Of a DNA stretch of 64,000 bases, positions 27,381 through 36,310 are shown piece after piece. A model generated the notes under the pieces. That model was not told where the DNA came from. It saw only the letters and a list, made by a program, of their open reading frames with translations, and ran no database searches. The DNA is taken from NCBI GenBank assembly GCA_947303085.1, contig CAMYXP010000003.1, forward strand, positions 1 to 64,000. Direction: 5' to 3'. A program made the position numbers and the translations under genes. The DNA comes from an uncultured Bacteroidales bacterium (GTDB taxonomy: Bacteria; Bacteroidota; Bacteroidia; Bacteroidales; F082). Numbering within the stretch: position 1 is the stretch's first letter; each line of letters starts with the position of its first letter.

Positions 27381-27892
27381 TATTGCTTGTTAAGAAAATC
27401 GTTGTATTTCTCGTTAAGATAGGCGTCGCTTCCGAAATATTTCAGCAATGGAAGGAATTCGCTCGCTCCTCTGTAACCCGGAGCCACGGTAAGAAGCTGC
27501 ATGTCCTCGTTCATGAACACGTACGACGGATACGACATCTTGCCCTGCAGCAAAGCCGCCGCAAACTGGTGAGTTCCTTTGCGTCCGTTCATACCTCCTT
27601 GATTTATATAGGTGTAGCCTCTAAAAACGATGGTGTCGCTCATCTCGGCATCGAGCTTCACAGCATAATAATTCGCGTTGATGTAATCGACCACCTCCTG
27701 ATTCGTAAACGTGGTCTGATCCATCTTCTTACACCATCCGCACCATCCGGTATACACGTCGATGAACACCTTCTTCGGCGTTGTCTTGTTCAACTCCACA
27801 GCCTCCTGAATCGTCATCCAATTAATCTTCTGGGCATTACCGAAAACCGGTAACGAAACCAAAAACACTAATGCAATTAATACTTTTTTCAT
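27380..27892 (-). CDS. Secreted thioredoxin-family protein (DUF255/SoxW-like)
   Basis: 170 residues with a signal peptide (MKKVLIALVFLVSLPVFGNAQ). The active-site motif is WCGWCKK near residue 50, in the context FIDVYTGWCGWCKKMDQTTF. It ends with the usual thioredoxin beta strands (YPSYVFMNEDMQLLTVAPGY). WCGWCK is the motif of Bacteroidota thioredoxin-fold reductases that keep periplasmic Cys pairs reduced. It overlaps the start of the beta-helix gene by one base, so translation is coupled. Confidence 0.9.
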   Translation of the reverse strand: MKKVLIALVFLVSLPVFGNAQKINWMTIQEAVELNKTTPKKVFIDVYTGWCGWCKKMDQTTFTNQEVVDYINANYYAVKLDAEMSDTIVFRGYTYINQGGMNGRKGTHQFAAALLQGKMSYPSYVFMNEDMQLLTVAPGYRGASEFLPLLKYFGSDAYLNEKYNDFLNKQ

Positions 27893-27910
27893 TTTAATTT
27901 AGTCGTTGTT

Positions 27911-28018
27911 GTCATTTCGAGCTTGTCGAGAAATCTTCAGCCAACGTTCGCTTCGCGTCTTCCTTAGTAGAGGATTTCTCCACTATGCTTCACTTCGTTA
28001 CGCTTCGGTCGAAATGAC
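27911..28018. repeat. Palindromic intergenic repeat with GTCATTTCGA ends
   Basis: GTCATTTCGA at 27911-27920 and its exact complement TCGAAATGAC at 28009-28018 bracket ~88 bases containing further partial palindromes (CGAAGCG/CGCTTCG-type). A short version of the same sequence is at 48309-48335. This fits a REP/MITE-like chromosomal repeat family and may also act as a transcription terminator between smpB and the thioredoxin gene. Confidence 0.65.
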
Positions 28019-28024
28019 GACCAT

Positions 28025-28480
28025 TTAATATTCTCTAATTTCTTTTTTCGAATCCTTTTCCTTCAAGCTGTCTCTCTTATCATAGAAATGCTTTCCTTTC
28101 GCCAGCGCAATCTCTAGCTTCGCCAATCCTTTCTCATTGATAAACAATTCGATAGGGATGATGGTGAAGCCTTTCTCGGCGCTTTTGGCCTTTAGCTTAC
28201 GCAGTTCCTTCATGGTGAGAAGCAGCTTGCGGTCGCGTTTCGGCACGTGGTTGTTGTACGTCCCAAAGGCGTATTCAGCGATGTGCATCCCTATGACCCA
28301 CAGCTCGTCGCCTTCAAAGGAACAATACGACTCCACTATGCTCGCCTTGCCTTCGCGGATGCTCTTGATCTCCGTGCCTGTCAGGACGATGCCGGCGGTG
28401 TACCTGTCGATGAGGAAATATTCAAACGACGCCCGCTTGTTTTTTATGCTGACTTTAACCTGTTTGACCTTGTTCGCCAT
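28025..28480 (-). CDS. smpB: SsrA-binding protein SmpB
   Basis: 151 residues, the normal length. Family motifs: [20 protein letters not shown] near the N-terminus, [14 protein letters not shown], the [14 protein letters not shown] segment, and a Lys/Asp/Ser-rich tail ([16 protein letters not shown]) that enters the ribosomal decoding centre. SmpB delivers tmRNA to stalled ribosomes for trans-translation. Its ATG overlaps the SPFH stop (TAATG), so the two are co-translated. The tmRNA gene is not in this window. Confidence 0.97.
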   Translation of the reverse strand: MANKVKQVKVSIKNKRASFEYFLIDRYTAGIVLTGTEIKSIREGKASIVESYCSFEGDELWVIGMHIAEYAFGTYNNHVPKRDRKLLLTMKELRKLKAKSAEKGFTIIPIELFINEKGLAKLEIALAKGKHFYDKRDSLKEKDSKKEIREY

Positions 28481-29340
28481 TATTTGATGTCTCCTAAAAT
28501 CAGCGGCATGCCGTCTTTGCTGTTGCCCACGATGACGATCTTGGAGTTAGGCGACTCGGCGAGTTTCAATGTAGCCTCAATGCCTTTCTCACGTAAAATC
28601 TTATCGTTGATACTGGCGCTCACGATGTTGTTGGCTCTTGCCTTACCTTCTGCCTCAACACGCTGACGCTCAGCCTCTTGCGATGCCTTCTCGAGCTTAA
28701 ACTCGTATTCCAAAGCCTCTTGTTCCTGTTTCAGCTTGCTCTCGATAGCCGACTTGATGGTAGGAGGCAATGTGACCGAACGGATAAGCACCTGGTTGAG
28801 CTGTATATGCTTGCCTTCCAAGAGGTTCTTTGTCTCGATGAAGATCTCTTCCTGGATGGCGTCGCGTTTTGTCGAATAAATCTGCTCTGGAGTGTAACGT
28901 CCAAGCACGCTTCTCGCAGCCGAACGCATGGCTGGGTAGACCGCTCTCGTCAGATACTGTGTGCCTATTGTCGCGTGAAGATGTCCGAGTTCTTCCCATT
29001 TCGGCTGATACCAAGTTGAGAACTCTATCTTGATTTCCAATCCGTTAGACGAAAGAGCACTCATCTCCTCGTCGGCTACCTGCTGACGTACCTCGTAAAG
29101 TGTCATGCTGTTCCATGGAGCGATGAAGTGGAAGCCTTCCTCGTAGGTCTTCGAAGTGTCGATACCGCCGCCAAACAAACGGTAAAGCACGCCGCCATGA
29201 CCTGCAGGAATCGTCACAGTGATGCGACTCCAGAAAATTATGAGCAATAAAACGAGAACTCCAATCAAGATAACTGGTCCGTATTTCTTGCCATTCGATG
29301 GCTTATTCTGTTGATAGCCAGATTGTTGTGTGTATTCCAT
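28480..29340 (-). CDS. SPFH/prohibitin-family membrane protein
   Basis: 286 residues: a cytosolic Gln/Asn-rich N-terminus, one TM segment (about 22-38: [18 protein letters not shown]), the SPFH domain (about 40-215), and a Glu/Arg/Ala-rich coiled coil (about 205-245: [20 protein letters not shown]). Prohibitins build large ring- or cage-like assemblies on membranes and, in bacteria, often regulate the FtsH protease; no ftsH is present here. It has its own divergent promoter and is coupled to smpB. Confidence 0.93.
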   Translation of the reverse strand: MEYTQQSGYQQNKPSNGKKYGPVILIGVLVLLLIIFWSRITVTIPAGHGGVLYRLFGGGIDTSKTYEEGFHFIAPWNSMTLYEVRQQVADEEMSALSSNGLEIKIEFSTWYQPKWEELGHLHATIGTQYLTRAVYPAMRSAARSVLGRYTPEQIYSTKRDAIQEEIFIETKNLLEGKHIQLNQVLIRSVTLPPTIKSAIESKLKQEQEALEYEFKLEKASQEAERQRVEAEGKARANNIVSASINDKILREKGIEATLKLAESPNSKIVIVGNSKDGMPLILGDIK

Positions 29341-29369
29341 GTCTTTAAAATTTAATTTGTTAATTTCTG

Positions 29370-29398
29370 CAAAGATAATAAAAAAAACGATAATTTTG
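29370..29398. promoter_or_regulatory. Divergent TAnnTTTG -7 boxes (SPFH-smpB and M49 fusion gene)
   Basis: The minus-strand TATCTTTGC at 29370-29377 serves the SPFH gene. The plus-strand TAATTTTGC at 29391-29398 serves the peptidase gene, whose ATG is at 29437. Confidence 0.6.
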
Positions 29399-29436
29399 CA
29401 ATCTTATTTTGAAATTATAAATTTAAAATAAAAATA

Positions 29437-32037
29437 ATGAAAAGAATAATCATGATTTTAGGAATTGCAGGGCTTCTAACTGCTTGTACATCAAACGAAA
29501 AGAAGTCTCAAAATGAAGAATTCAAGTATCTCGTCGACGAGTTTGCCGACCTTAAGGTGATGCGTTACCAAATCCCTGAATGGGACGCCCTGACGCTGCA
29601 GCAGAAAGAGTATATCTACTACCTCGGTGAAGCTGCAAAATGCGGCCGCGATATCCTCGCCGATCAGAATTTCAAGTATAACCTCACCGTCCGCAAGACT
29701 ATCGAGGCTATTCTTAATTCTTATAAAGGCGATAAGCAATGCGCTGATTATCAGAACTTTGTGGTTTATGCAAAACGTGTTTTCTTCAGCAACGGCATTC
29801 ATCATCATTATGCCGAGGATAAGTTCTTCCCGGAGATTTCACAGGAATATTTCGCTGAACTCGTGAAGAATTCCGACGCTAAGCTTCTTCCATTGGCTGA
29901 AGGTGAGACCGTCGATGCGTTCATCGATTTTATCAATCCTGTGATCTTCGATAAGGATTTGTATAAGATGCGCCGCAGCGGGGAAGAGGATATCATCCAA
30001 AATTCCTGCGTAAATTTCTATGAAGGCTATATTAATAAAGGTGAATTCGAGGCTTTCTACGACGCTCAGCGCAAGCCAAACGACGATCAGCCTATCTCTT
30101 ACGGCTTGAATTCAAAGCTTGTGAAAGAAAACGGCAAGCTTCATGAGGAAGTTTACAAGGCTGACGGCCTTTACGGAAAAGCTATCGAGCAGATTATTTA
30201 CTGGCTCAAGAAGGCTAATGAAGTGGCTGAAAATGACACTCAGCGTAACTACACAAATATCTTAATCGATTATTACACAACAGGTTGCCTCAAGAAATGG
30301 GACGAATACAACATCGCTTGGGTTCAGGATTCCATCTCGACAATCGACTTTGTGAACGGTTTCATTGAGGACTACGGCGACCCGATGGGCATGAAAGCCA
30401 CCTGGGAGTCTGTCGTCGATTTCAAAGATATGGAAGCCACAAAACGCTCAGAAATCATCAGCAGCAATGCCCAGTGGTTTGAGGATAACTCACCTGTCGA
30501 CCCGCGTTTCAAGAAAAAAGAATGCAAGGGCGTGAGCGCAAAAGGTATCATCGTGACGACCTTGGGCGGCGACTGCTTCCCGGCACCTCCAATCGGAATC
30601 AACCTGCCTAACGCCGACTGGATTCGCAAGGATTATGGCTCTAAGTCAGTGACTATCACCAACTTGATGGATGCTTACGACAAGGCTGCCAACGAGTCAC
30701 CGAAGAGCGTGTTGGCTGAATTCGCTTATTCACAAGAGGAAATCGACCTCTGCAAGCAATACAGCGGCATAGCCGACGTCCTTCACACCGACTTGCACGA
30801 ATGTCTCGGTCACGGCTCTGGTCAGCTGCTGCCTACAACAGCGCCTAACTCATTGAAAGAGTATAACTCAGCTCTTGAAGAGGCTCGCGCCGACTTGTTT
30901 GGTCTTTATTACTGCGCCGACCCGAAGATGGTTGAACTCGGCATCCTTCCAAACATGGAATGCTACAAGGCTCAGTACGCCGACTTCATCCGTAACGGCC
31001 TCATGAGCCAGCTCGCCCGCATCGAACTCGGCAAGAATATCACCGAGTCGCACATGCAGGACCGCGCTCTCATAAGCTGGTGGTGCTACGAAAAAGGCTT
31101 GAAAGACAACGTCATCGAGAAGAAAGTCCGCGACGGCAAGACATATTTCGTCATCAACGACTATGATAAACTCCGTGGCTTGTTTGGAGAGTTACTCGCT
31201 GAGGTTCAAAGAGTTAAGTCGGAAGGTGACTACGAAGCCGGTAAGAATCTTATCGAGACTTACGCTGTGAAGATCGATCCGGAACTCCACAAAGAGGTGA
31301 AAGCTCGTTACGAAGCTCTCGGACTGAAGCCTTACGGCGGTTTCATCAACCCGGAAATCGTTCCAATTGTTAAGAAAGGCAAAGTTGTTGATTATCAAGT
31401 CAATTACCCAACTGATTTCTTGCAGCAGCATCTCGATTACGGCAAGAATTACAGCTTCGTCGAGGAACATCATGCCGACGCTCCTGTGCATCTCGTCGTC
31501 GACATGCTTTACGACTTCATCGATGGCACTCTGGCTTGCGGAAACGCTGAAAACGCTGTACACGAGGTCGTGAAATACATCAACGCTCATCCTGATATGA
31601 AAGTGATTTACATCACCGACTATCATCCGGCAAACCACAGCTCGTTCGCCGACTTCGGAGGCATCTGGCCGGTTCACTGCGTGCAGGGAACACGCGGCGG
31701 AGCTATCCATGAGGCTTTCTACACCGACGTCATCAACCCGGCAAACCGTCCTGACCCTGAAAGAAACATCTTCCGCAAAGGCGAGAAAGTCGACGAGGAA
31801 CAGTACTCAGGCTTCGAGTCAGTCGGTCCTGACGGTCGTCAGCTGAATGAATGTGTGGGTAAAAACTTGGTTATCAGCGGTATAGCTACCGAATACTGTG
31901 TTAAGAACACCTTGATGGAGTTCCTCAACAGCGGTCGCAACATCGAACTTCTCGTCTCGGGTCTCGGCTACGTCGACAAAAAAGGTCACGACGAGACGAT
32001 GAAGGAACTGGAAAAGATAGTTACAGTTATTGAATAG
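29437..32037 (+). CDS. Lipoprotein fusing M49 dipeptidyl peptidase III to a nicotinamidase-like domain
   Basis: 866 residues, against ~650-700 for bacterial DPP III. MKRIIMILGIAGLLTAC gives a lipobox Cys at ~17. The zinc site HEXXGH appears as HECLGH near residue 453, and the second M49 motif EEARAD near 482 supplies the third zinc ligand. From ~680 a second domain begins: HLVVDMLYDFIDG (catalytic Asp), TDYHPANHSSF (metal ligands D-x-H...H), GGIWPVHCVQGT, FRKGEK (candidate catalytic Lys) and GIATEYCVKNT (catalytic Cys, ~818). These are the defining motifs of PncA-type nicotinamidases. Expected activities: release of dipeptides from oligopeptides, and nicotinamide to nicotinate plus ammonia. 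A lipid-anchored, exported nicotinamidase would be unusual. The domains are joined in frame with no sign of frameshift. Confidence 0.9.
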   Translation: MKRIIMILGIAGLLTACTSNEKKSQNEEFKYLVDEFADLKVMRYQIPEWDALTLQQKEYIYYLGEAAKCGRDILADQNFKYNLTVRKTIEAILNSYKGDKQCADYQNFVVYAKRVFFSNGIHHHYAEDKFFPEISQEYFAELVKNSDAKLLPLAEGETVDAFIDFINPVIFDKDLYKMRRSGEEDIIQNSCVNFYEGYINKGEFEAFYDAQRKPNDDQPISYGLNSKLVKENGKLHEEVYKADGLYGKAIEQIIYWLKKANEVAENDTQRNYTNILIDYYTTGCLKKWDEYNIAWVQDSISTIDFVNGFIEDYGDPMGMKATWESVVDFKDMEATKRSEIISSNAQWFEDNSPVDPRFKKKECKGVSAKGIIVTTLGGDCFPAPPIGINLPNADWIRKDYGSKSVTITNLMDAYDKAANESPKSVLAEFAYSQEEIDLCKQYSGIADVLHTDLHECLGHGSGQLLPTTAPNSLKEYNSALEEARADLFGLYYCADPKMVELGILPNMECYKAQYADFIRNGLMSQLARIELGKNITESHMQDRALISWWCYEKGLKDNVIEKKVRDGKTYFVINDYDKLRGLFGELLAEVQRVKSEGDYEAGKNLIETYAVKIDPELHKEVKARYEALGLKPYGGFINPEIVPIVKKGKVVDYQVNYPTDFLQQHLDYGKNYSFVEEHHADAPVHLVVDMLYDFIDGTLACGNAENAVHEVVKYINAHPDMKVIYITDYHPANHSSFADFGGIWPVHCVQGTRGGAIHEAFYTDVINPANRPDPERNIFRKGEKVDEEQYSGFESVGPDGRQLNECVGKNLVISGIATEYCVKNTLMEFLNSGRNIELLVSGLGYVDKKGHDETMKELEKIVTVIE

Positions 32038-32057
32038 TCTTTAGACTTTAGACCTTA

Positions 32058-32092
32058 GTAGAGACGTACGGCTGTGCGTCTCTACGTTTTTT
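32058..32092 (+). terminator. Hairpin terminator after the M49 fusion gene
   Basis: GTAGAGACG (32058-32066) pairs with CGTCTCTAC (32077-32085) around a GTACGGC-type loop, followed by GTTTTTT. The 9-bp stem plus U tract ends the peptidase gene. The GTAGAGACG palindrome is also a repeat seen in many bacterial intergenic regions. Confidence 0.75.
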
Positions 32093-32897
32093 ATTGTTGT
32101 TTGTTCTTTCTTGCTTCTCTGGCTTGTTTCCTCTTAAGCTTCTTGAGCTCTTTCTCCACCGCTTTTTCGTGGAACTTCGGATTGTCGCCGTTGTAGCGGT
32201 ATTCTTCGCGGTGTAATTCGTCGAGGTTCTCGTTGAAGACGTAGGTCAGACGGAATGTCCAAAGATTGTTGTATTGTTTGAATTCTCCCAACGATTCGTA
32301 GTTAATGTTGTAATACTCACGCGTTCTGATGGGATTCAATGAATAAGAATATCTTACTCCGACCTTCCATCTTTTATAAATGCGGAGTTTTATATCGGCA
32401 AGGATGTTGAACTCGTTTTGGTCAAATTCGCCGCTGGTCGCTGTCACCGAGGTGCGGACACCGTGTTCGTATTCCTTCAAACCCATCAAACGGCCGTAGG
32501 AGACGCCCACGCCTGCCGAGACGAGTTTCTTGTCGGTGAAATAAATCATCACAGGCACCTCGCCGTAGTTCATGCTGAGGTCGTATTCACCTGTGATTTC
32601 ACGTCCAGTGATGGTGTCAATCTTATGATCCCAATATTTCCGGCCTTGCTTTGCGCCTTTTTGGTTAAAAAGAACCTCCAACGACATCTCAATGCTGAAA
32701 TTGTTCTTTTTCCATATTGGCGCTATGACACCCACACCAGCGTTGATGCCTGGCTTGAAGTAACCCATGATCTGGTCGCCGTCAACCTGGCAGATGTTGT
32801 AGCCAACGAATGCTTCACCCAAAAAAACCTGGGCTTTCGCGGTGTTGGTGAGGGCTGCGAAGATGATGAATAATCCTATTAAAAAGTATTTTTTCAT
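32091..32897 (-). CDS. Outer-membrane beta-barrel (porin-like) protein
   Basis: 268 residues with a signal peptide (MKKYFLIGLFIIFAALTNTAKAQ) and about eight alternating amphipathic strands separated by polar turns (for example FLGEAFVGYNICQVDGDQIM, KPGINAGVGVIAPIW, WKVGVRYSYSLNPIRTREYY, NLWTFRLTYVF). This is the pattern of the Bacteroidota outer-membrane beta-barrel family PF13568. After the last strand there is an unusual ~45-residue Lys/Arg/Glu-rich tail (EKELKKLKRKQAREARK). A basic periplasmic tail could contact peptidoglycan or nucleic acid; the function is unknown. Confidence 0.75.
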   Translation of the reverse strand: MKKYFLIGLFIIFAALTNTAKAQVFLGEAFVGYNICQVDGDQIMGYFKPGINAGVGVIAPIWKKNNFSIEMSLEVLFNQKGAKQGRKYWDHKIDTITGREITGEYDLSMNYGEVPVMIYFTDKKLVSAGVGVSYGRLMGLKEYEHGVRTSVTATSGEFDQNEFNILADIKLRIYKRWKVGVRYSYSLNPIRTREYYNINYESLGEFKQYNNLWTFRLTYVFNENLDELHREEYRYNGDNPKFHEKAVEKELKKLKRKQAREARKNKQQ

Positions 32898-32928
32898 GAT
32901 TTTATAACGTGATAATCATAAAAATATT

Positions 32929-35049
32929 TTATTTCATGCTTAAGCTGATGCGTTTTCTCGGGATGTCGACGTCGGTAACTGTCACCTTAACCTTCTGGTT
33001 GAGCTTCACCACCTGATTCGGGTCGGTGATGTAGCTGTTCGACATCTGACTGATATGCACGAGTCCGTCCTGATGCACTCCCACGTCGACGAAACATCCG
33101 AATGCCGTGATATTGGTGACGATTCCGACGAGTTGCATGCCTTGTCTCAAGTCGTTGATGGTGCGAATGTTCTTGTCGAATTCAAACACTTCGAACGTCT
33201 TGCGAGGGTCACGTCCCGGCTTCTTCAGCTCGTCGATGATGTCGTTGATGGTCTCGATGCCGAAGTCTTTCTCGATAAACTCTTTCGGATTTATCTTTGC
33301 GATAAGTTCTTCATTACCAATGAGTTCCGATACATTAACTCCGAGTTTCTTTGCCATCTTCTCAACGATATGATAGCTCTCGGGATGCACCGCACTCGCG
33401 TCGAGTGGCTGTTTTGCCCCGTGAATCCTGAGGAAGCCGGCGCACTGCTCGAAGGCTTTGCTGCCTAAACGAGGCACTTCCATCAGCTGTTTGCGGCTGG
33501 TGAAACCTCCGTTTTCGTTGCGGTATTTCACTATCGAACTCGCCAGCTGCGGACCGACACCGCTCACGTACGACAAAAGCTGCTCGCTGGCTGAGTTGAG
33601 CTCCACTCCGACAGCGTTGACGCAGCTCTCAACCACCGAATTCAGCTCATCGCCGAGCATCTTCTGGTTCACGTCGTGCTGATATTGTCCCACACCGATT
33701 GATTTCGGGTCGATTTTCACCAACTCCGCCAACGGATCCATGAGTCGTCTGCCTATGCTCACTGCGCCACGCACCGTGATGTCGTAGTCAGGAAACTCGT
33801 CGCGTGCCACCTTGCTCGCTGAATAAATAGAAGCTCCGCTCTCGTTGACCATCACAGCGGTGATGTCCCTGTCAAAACGGATGCTCTTGATGAAGTCTTC
33901 GGTCTCGCGTCCAGCCGTGCCATTGCCGATGGCGATTACGTCAATCTTATATGCCTGCACCAGATGTGCTATCTTGGCAGCGGCTTTGCCATGCTCGTTT
34001 TGCGGTGGGTGAGGGTAGATGGTCTCGTTATGTACCAAAGCACCTAATTCGTTAAGAATCACCACTTTACATCCTGTGCGGAAGCCAGGGTCGAGTGCCA
34101 GAACGCGTTTCTTGCCTAGTGGCGCTGCCAACAGCAGCTGACGCAGGTTCTCGGCAAACACCTTCACAGCCACCTCGTCGGCTTTTTCTTTATAAAGTGT
34201 ACGCATCTCCGTCTCTAGCGACGGCTCGAGCAGACGTTTCCAGGCGTCGTCGATTGCGTCTTGAACGAGATCGGTGGAGGCGTTGTCGTTTTTAAGAAAT
34301 ATGCTGTCGAGTACATTGAGCGCGTCGTTGGCTTCGATGCTGAGTTTCACCTTCAGAAGTCCCTCGTCTTCAGCGCGAAACAGTGCCAAAATGCGATGCG
34401 ACGGCGCTTTCGCGATAGGTTCTTTGAAGTCGAAATATTGCTTGTAGGTCTGCGCCTCGGCTTCCTTGCTCTTTACTAAGGTCGACGAGATAACGCCTTC
34501 TTTATGGTAAATCTTACGTATTCTGTTGCGTCCGTTGATGTTTTCGGAGATCCATTCCGCCATGATGTCGCAGGCGCCTTGCAAGGCTTCTTCCTCGTTG
34601 TTGACACCTTTCTCCTTGTTAATGAATCGTTTAGCCATGCCGTTCACGTCGTCGTTGTTCTGCGACATGACAAGCTTCGCCAACGGTTCCAGTCCCTTCT
34701 GACGTGCTATCTCAGCCTTGGTGCGGCGTTTCGGCTTGTAGGGGAGATATAAATCCTCAACATCCTGCAACGTCTCGGCATTGGTGATGCTTTTCTCGAG
34801 CTCAGGCGTGAGTTTCTCTTGCTCCGTTATCGATTTCAGCACGAATTCCTTACGTTTCTCAAGCTCGTCGAGCTGTTCGAGGCGTTTCTTTACCTCAGCG
34901 ACGGTCTCCTCGTTCATCGTGTTGGTCATCTCCTTGCGGTAACGCGCGATAAACGGCACAGTCGCACCTTCGCCTAGTAGCTTGATGACATTCTCCGCCA
35001 CTCTAGACGTTACAGAAAACTCTTTTGCTATCTTGCTAACGAAATCCAC
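32929..35049 (-). CDS. tex: Tex-family RNA-binding transcription accessory protein
   Basis: 706 residues, the normal length. Order: an N-terminal Tex helical domain (GEGATVPFIARYRKEMT), a YqgF/RNase H-like domain (VLALDPGFRTGCKV, AIGNGTAGRETE), tandem HhH motifs (LLSYVSGVGPQLASSIVKYR and EVPRLGSKAFEQCAGFLRI), and a C-terminal S1 domain (GMQLVGIVTNITAFGCFVDV). The start codon is GTG, read as MDFVSKIAK. Tex binds RNA and affects transcription and pathogen fitness in other bacteria. It shares the minus-strand direction with aroE upstream (46 bases away). Confidence 0.96.
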   Translation of the reverse strand: MDFVSKIAKEFSVTSRVAENVIKLLGEGATVPFIARYRKEMTNTMNEETVAEVKKRLEQLDELEKRKEFVLKSITEQEKLTPELEKSITNAETLQDVEDLYLPYKPKRRTKAEIARQKGLEPLAKLVMSQNNDDVNGMAKRFINKEKGVNNEEEALQGACDIMAEWISENINGRNRIRKIYHKEGVISSTLVKSKEAEAQTYKQYFDFKEPIAKAPSHRILALFRAEDEGLLKVKLSIEANDALNVLDSIFLKNDNASTDLVQDAIDDAWKRLLEPSLETEMRTLYKEKADEVAVKVFAENLRQLLLAAPLGKKRVLALDPGFRTGCKVVILNELGALVHNETIYPHPPQNEHGKAAAKIAHLVQAYKIDVIAIGNGTAGRETEDFIKSIRFDRDITAVMVNESGASIYSASKVARDEFPDYDITVRGAVSIGRRLMDPLAELVKIDPKSIGVGQYQHDVNQKMLGDELNSVVESCVNAVGVELNSASEQLLSYVSGVGPQLASSIVKYRNENGGFTSRKQLMEVPRLGSKAFEQCAGFLRIHGAKQPLDASAVHPESYHIVEKMAKKLGVNVSELIGNEELIAKINPKEFIEKDFGIETINDIIDELKKPGRDPRKTFEVFEFDKNIRTINDLRQGMQLVGIVTNITAFGCFVDVGVHQDGLVHISQMSNSYITDPNQVVKLNQKVKVTVTDVDIPRKRISLSMK

Positions 35050-35094
35050 TTTTAAACTTAAAACTTTTAACTTTAAACTACTATAAACTCTAAA

Positions 35095-35817
35095 CTATAA
35101 ACCCCAAATCCTCCACGCTGCCTCGGCTTGTAACTTCAACATTTTCAATCCATTAAATGTTTTCGCCCCATGTTTTTTCGCCTCTTTCATAAACATCGTC
35201 TCCTCTGGATTGTAAATCAAATCAATGAAAACATCAGTGCCGTTCGCTGTCTCGTATGGCAAATCCAGTTTCTCATCGCAATTTGGATACATTCCTACAG
35301 GAGTGGCATTGATAATCAATGTGTTATCATTAAAACCTTGGCGTCTTAGCTCTTGATATGAGTTGTTTTTTCTTGTTATAACATCAAAATTGATATTCTT
35401 CTGTCCCAACACGAATTTCACTGCTTCAGAGGCACCGCCAGTTCCGCAGATATAGGCTTTTTTGATATCAATATCTTTCGTCGCTTCTTCCAAAAGTCCT
35501 TGAAAACCAATATAATCGGTGTTGAAACCATGAAGTTTTCTGCTTGAATCAATCTTCACCACATTCACCGCCCCGATTTGTTTTGCATTTTCATCAATGA
35601 AATCAAGATAGGGGAAGATGGCTTTTTTATAAGGATGTGTTATTGTAAATCCTTGTAAATCAATATGTTGATTGATGATATCTTTAAGATTGTCAAGATT
35701 TTCGATGTCAAAATTTAAAAAATAACTGTCCAAATGCTCGTTTTTGAATTTATCTTCAAAATAAGCCTTTGAAAATGAATGACTTAAAGGATGACCGATT
35801 AGTCCGTAATAATGCAT
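35095..35817 (-). CDS. aroE: Shikimate dehydrogenase
   Basis: About 240 residues from the ATG at 35817 (MHYYGLIGHPLSHSFS); six codons upstream are open but overlap the previous gene. Motifs: shikimate-binding HPLSHSFSKAYF, GFTITHPYKKAI with the catalytic Lys, the NADP Rossmann motif CGTGGASEAV, NATPVGMYP, and GLKMLKLQAEAAW near the end. It reduces 3-dehydroshikimate with NADPH on the route to chorismate. aroK, for the next step, lies separately at 48346. The gap to the upstream export gene is 4 bases. Confidence 0.95.
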   Translation of the reverse strand: MHYYGLIGHPLSHSFSKAYFEDKFKNEHLDSYFLNFDIENLDNLKDIINQHIDLQGFTITHPYKKAIFPYLDFIDENAKQIGAVNVVKIDSSRKLHGFNTDYIGFQGLLEEATKDIDIKKAYICGTGGASEAVKFVLGQKNINFDVITRKNNSYQELRRQGFNDNTLIINATPVGMYPNCDEKLDLPYETANGTDVFIDLIYNPEETMFMKEAKKHGAKTFNGLKMLKLQAEAAWRIWGL

Positions 35818-35821
35818 AATG

Positions 35822-36310
35822 CTAATAAATTCCAAAAAATGCTCCGAATCCCAATGTGCAAACCAAACCCACGATGACGCTGGCTAAGACAACGCCTCCG
35901 ATGACTGCTATGACGCTTTTTTTGAAGCCCATGTCGAGGAAGCTGGCTGCTAACGTGCCTGTCCAAGCGCCTGTGCCTGGCAGTGGAATGCCTACGAATA
36001 GCACCAACGCCCAGTAAAGTCCGCGACCTGCCTTGGCTTGCAGCTTCTGGCCGCCTTTTTCGCCTTTTTCGAGGCACCAGGTGAAAAACGAGCCGATATA
36101 GCGCTTATCTTTGCCCCATTCAAGCACCTTGCGAGCGAATAAATAGATGAAAGGGACTGGCAGGATGTTACCCACAGCGATGATGATGTAGCTCCAAAGC
36201 AGACTGAAATCCGGGTTCGCGGTATGTATGCCGTAAGCCACAGGAATCGCTCCACGCAGCTCGATGAGCGGCACCATCGCAATTAAAAATATGTAAATGT
36301 AGTTTTTCAT
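35822..36310 (-). CDS. Small multidrug export family membrane protein (COG2426)
   Basis: 162 residues and about four TM segments (2-22, 34-60, 100-118 and 125-160). Typical motifs: MVPLIELRGAIPVAYG at the N-terminus, GNILPVPFIYLFARKVLEWG, and GIPLPGTGAWTGTLAAS. It matches PF06695; the transport function of this family is inferred and its substrate is unknown. The start overlaps the stop of the TPR gene by 4 bases, and aroE follows within 4, so the three are probably one transcript. Confidence 0.88.
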   Translation of the reverse strand: MKNYIYIFLIAMVPLIELRGAIPVAYGIHTANPDFSLLWSYIIIAVGNILPVPFIYLFARKVLEWGKDKRYIGSFFTWCLEKGEKGGQKLQAKAGRGLYWALVLFVGIPLPGTGAWTGTLAASFLDMGFKKSVIAVIGGVVLASVIVGLVCTLGFGAFFGIY

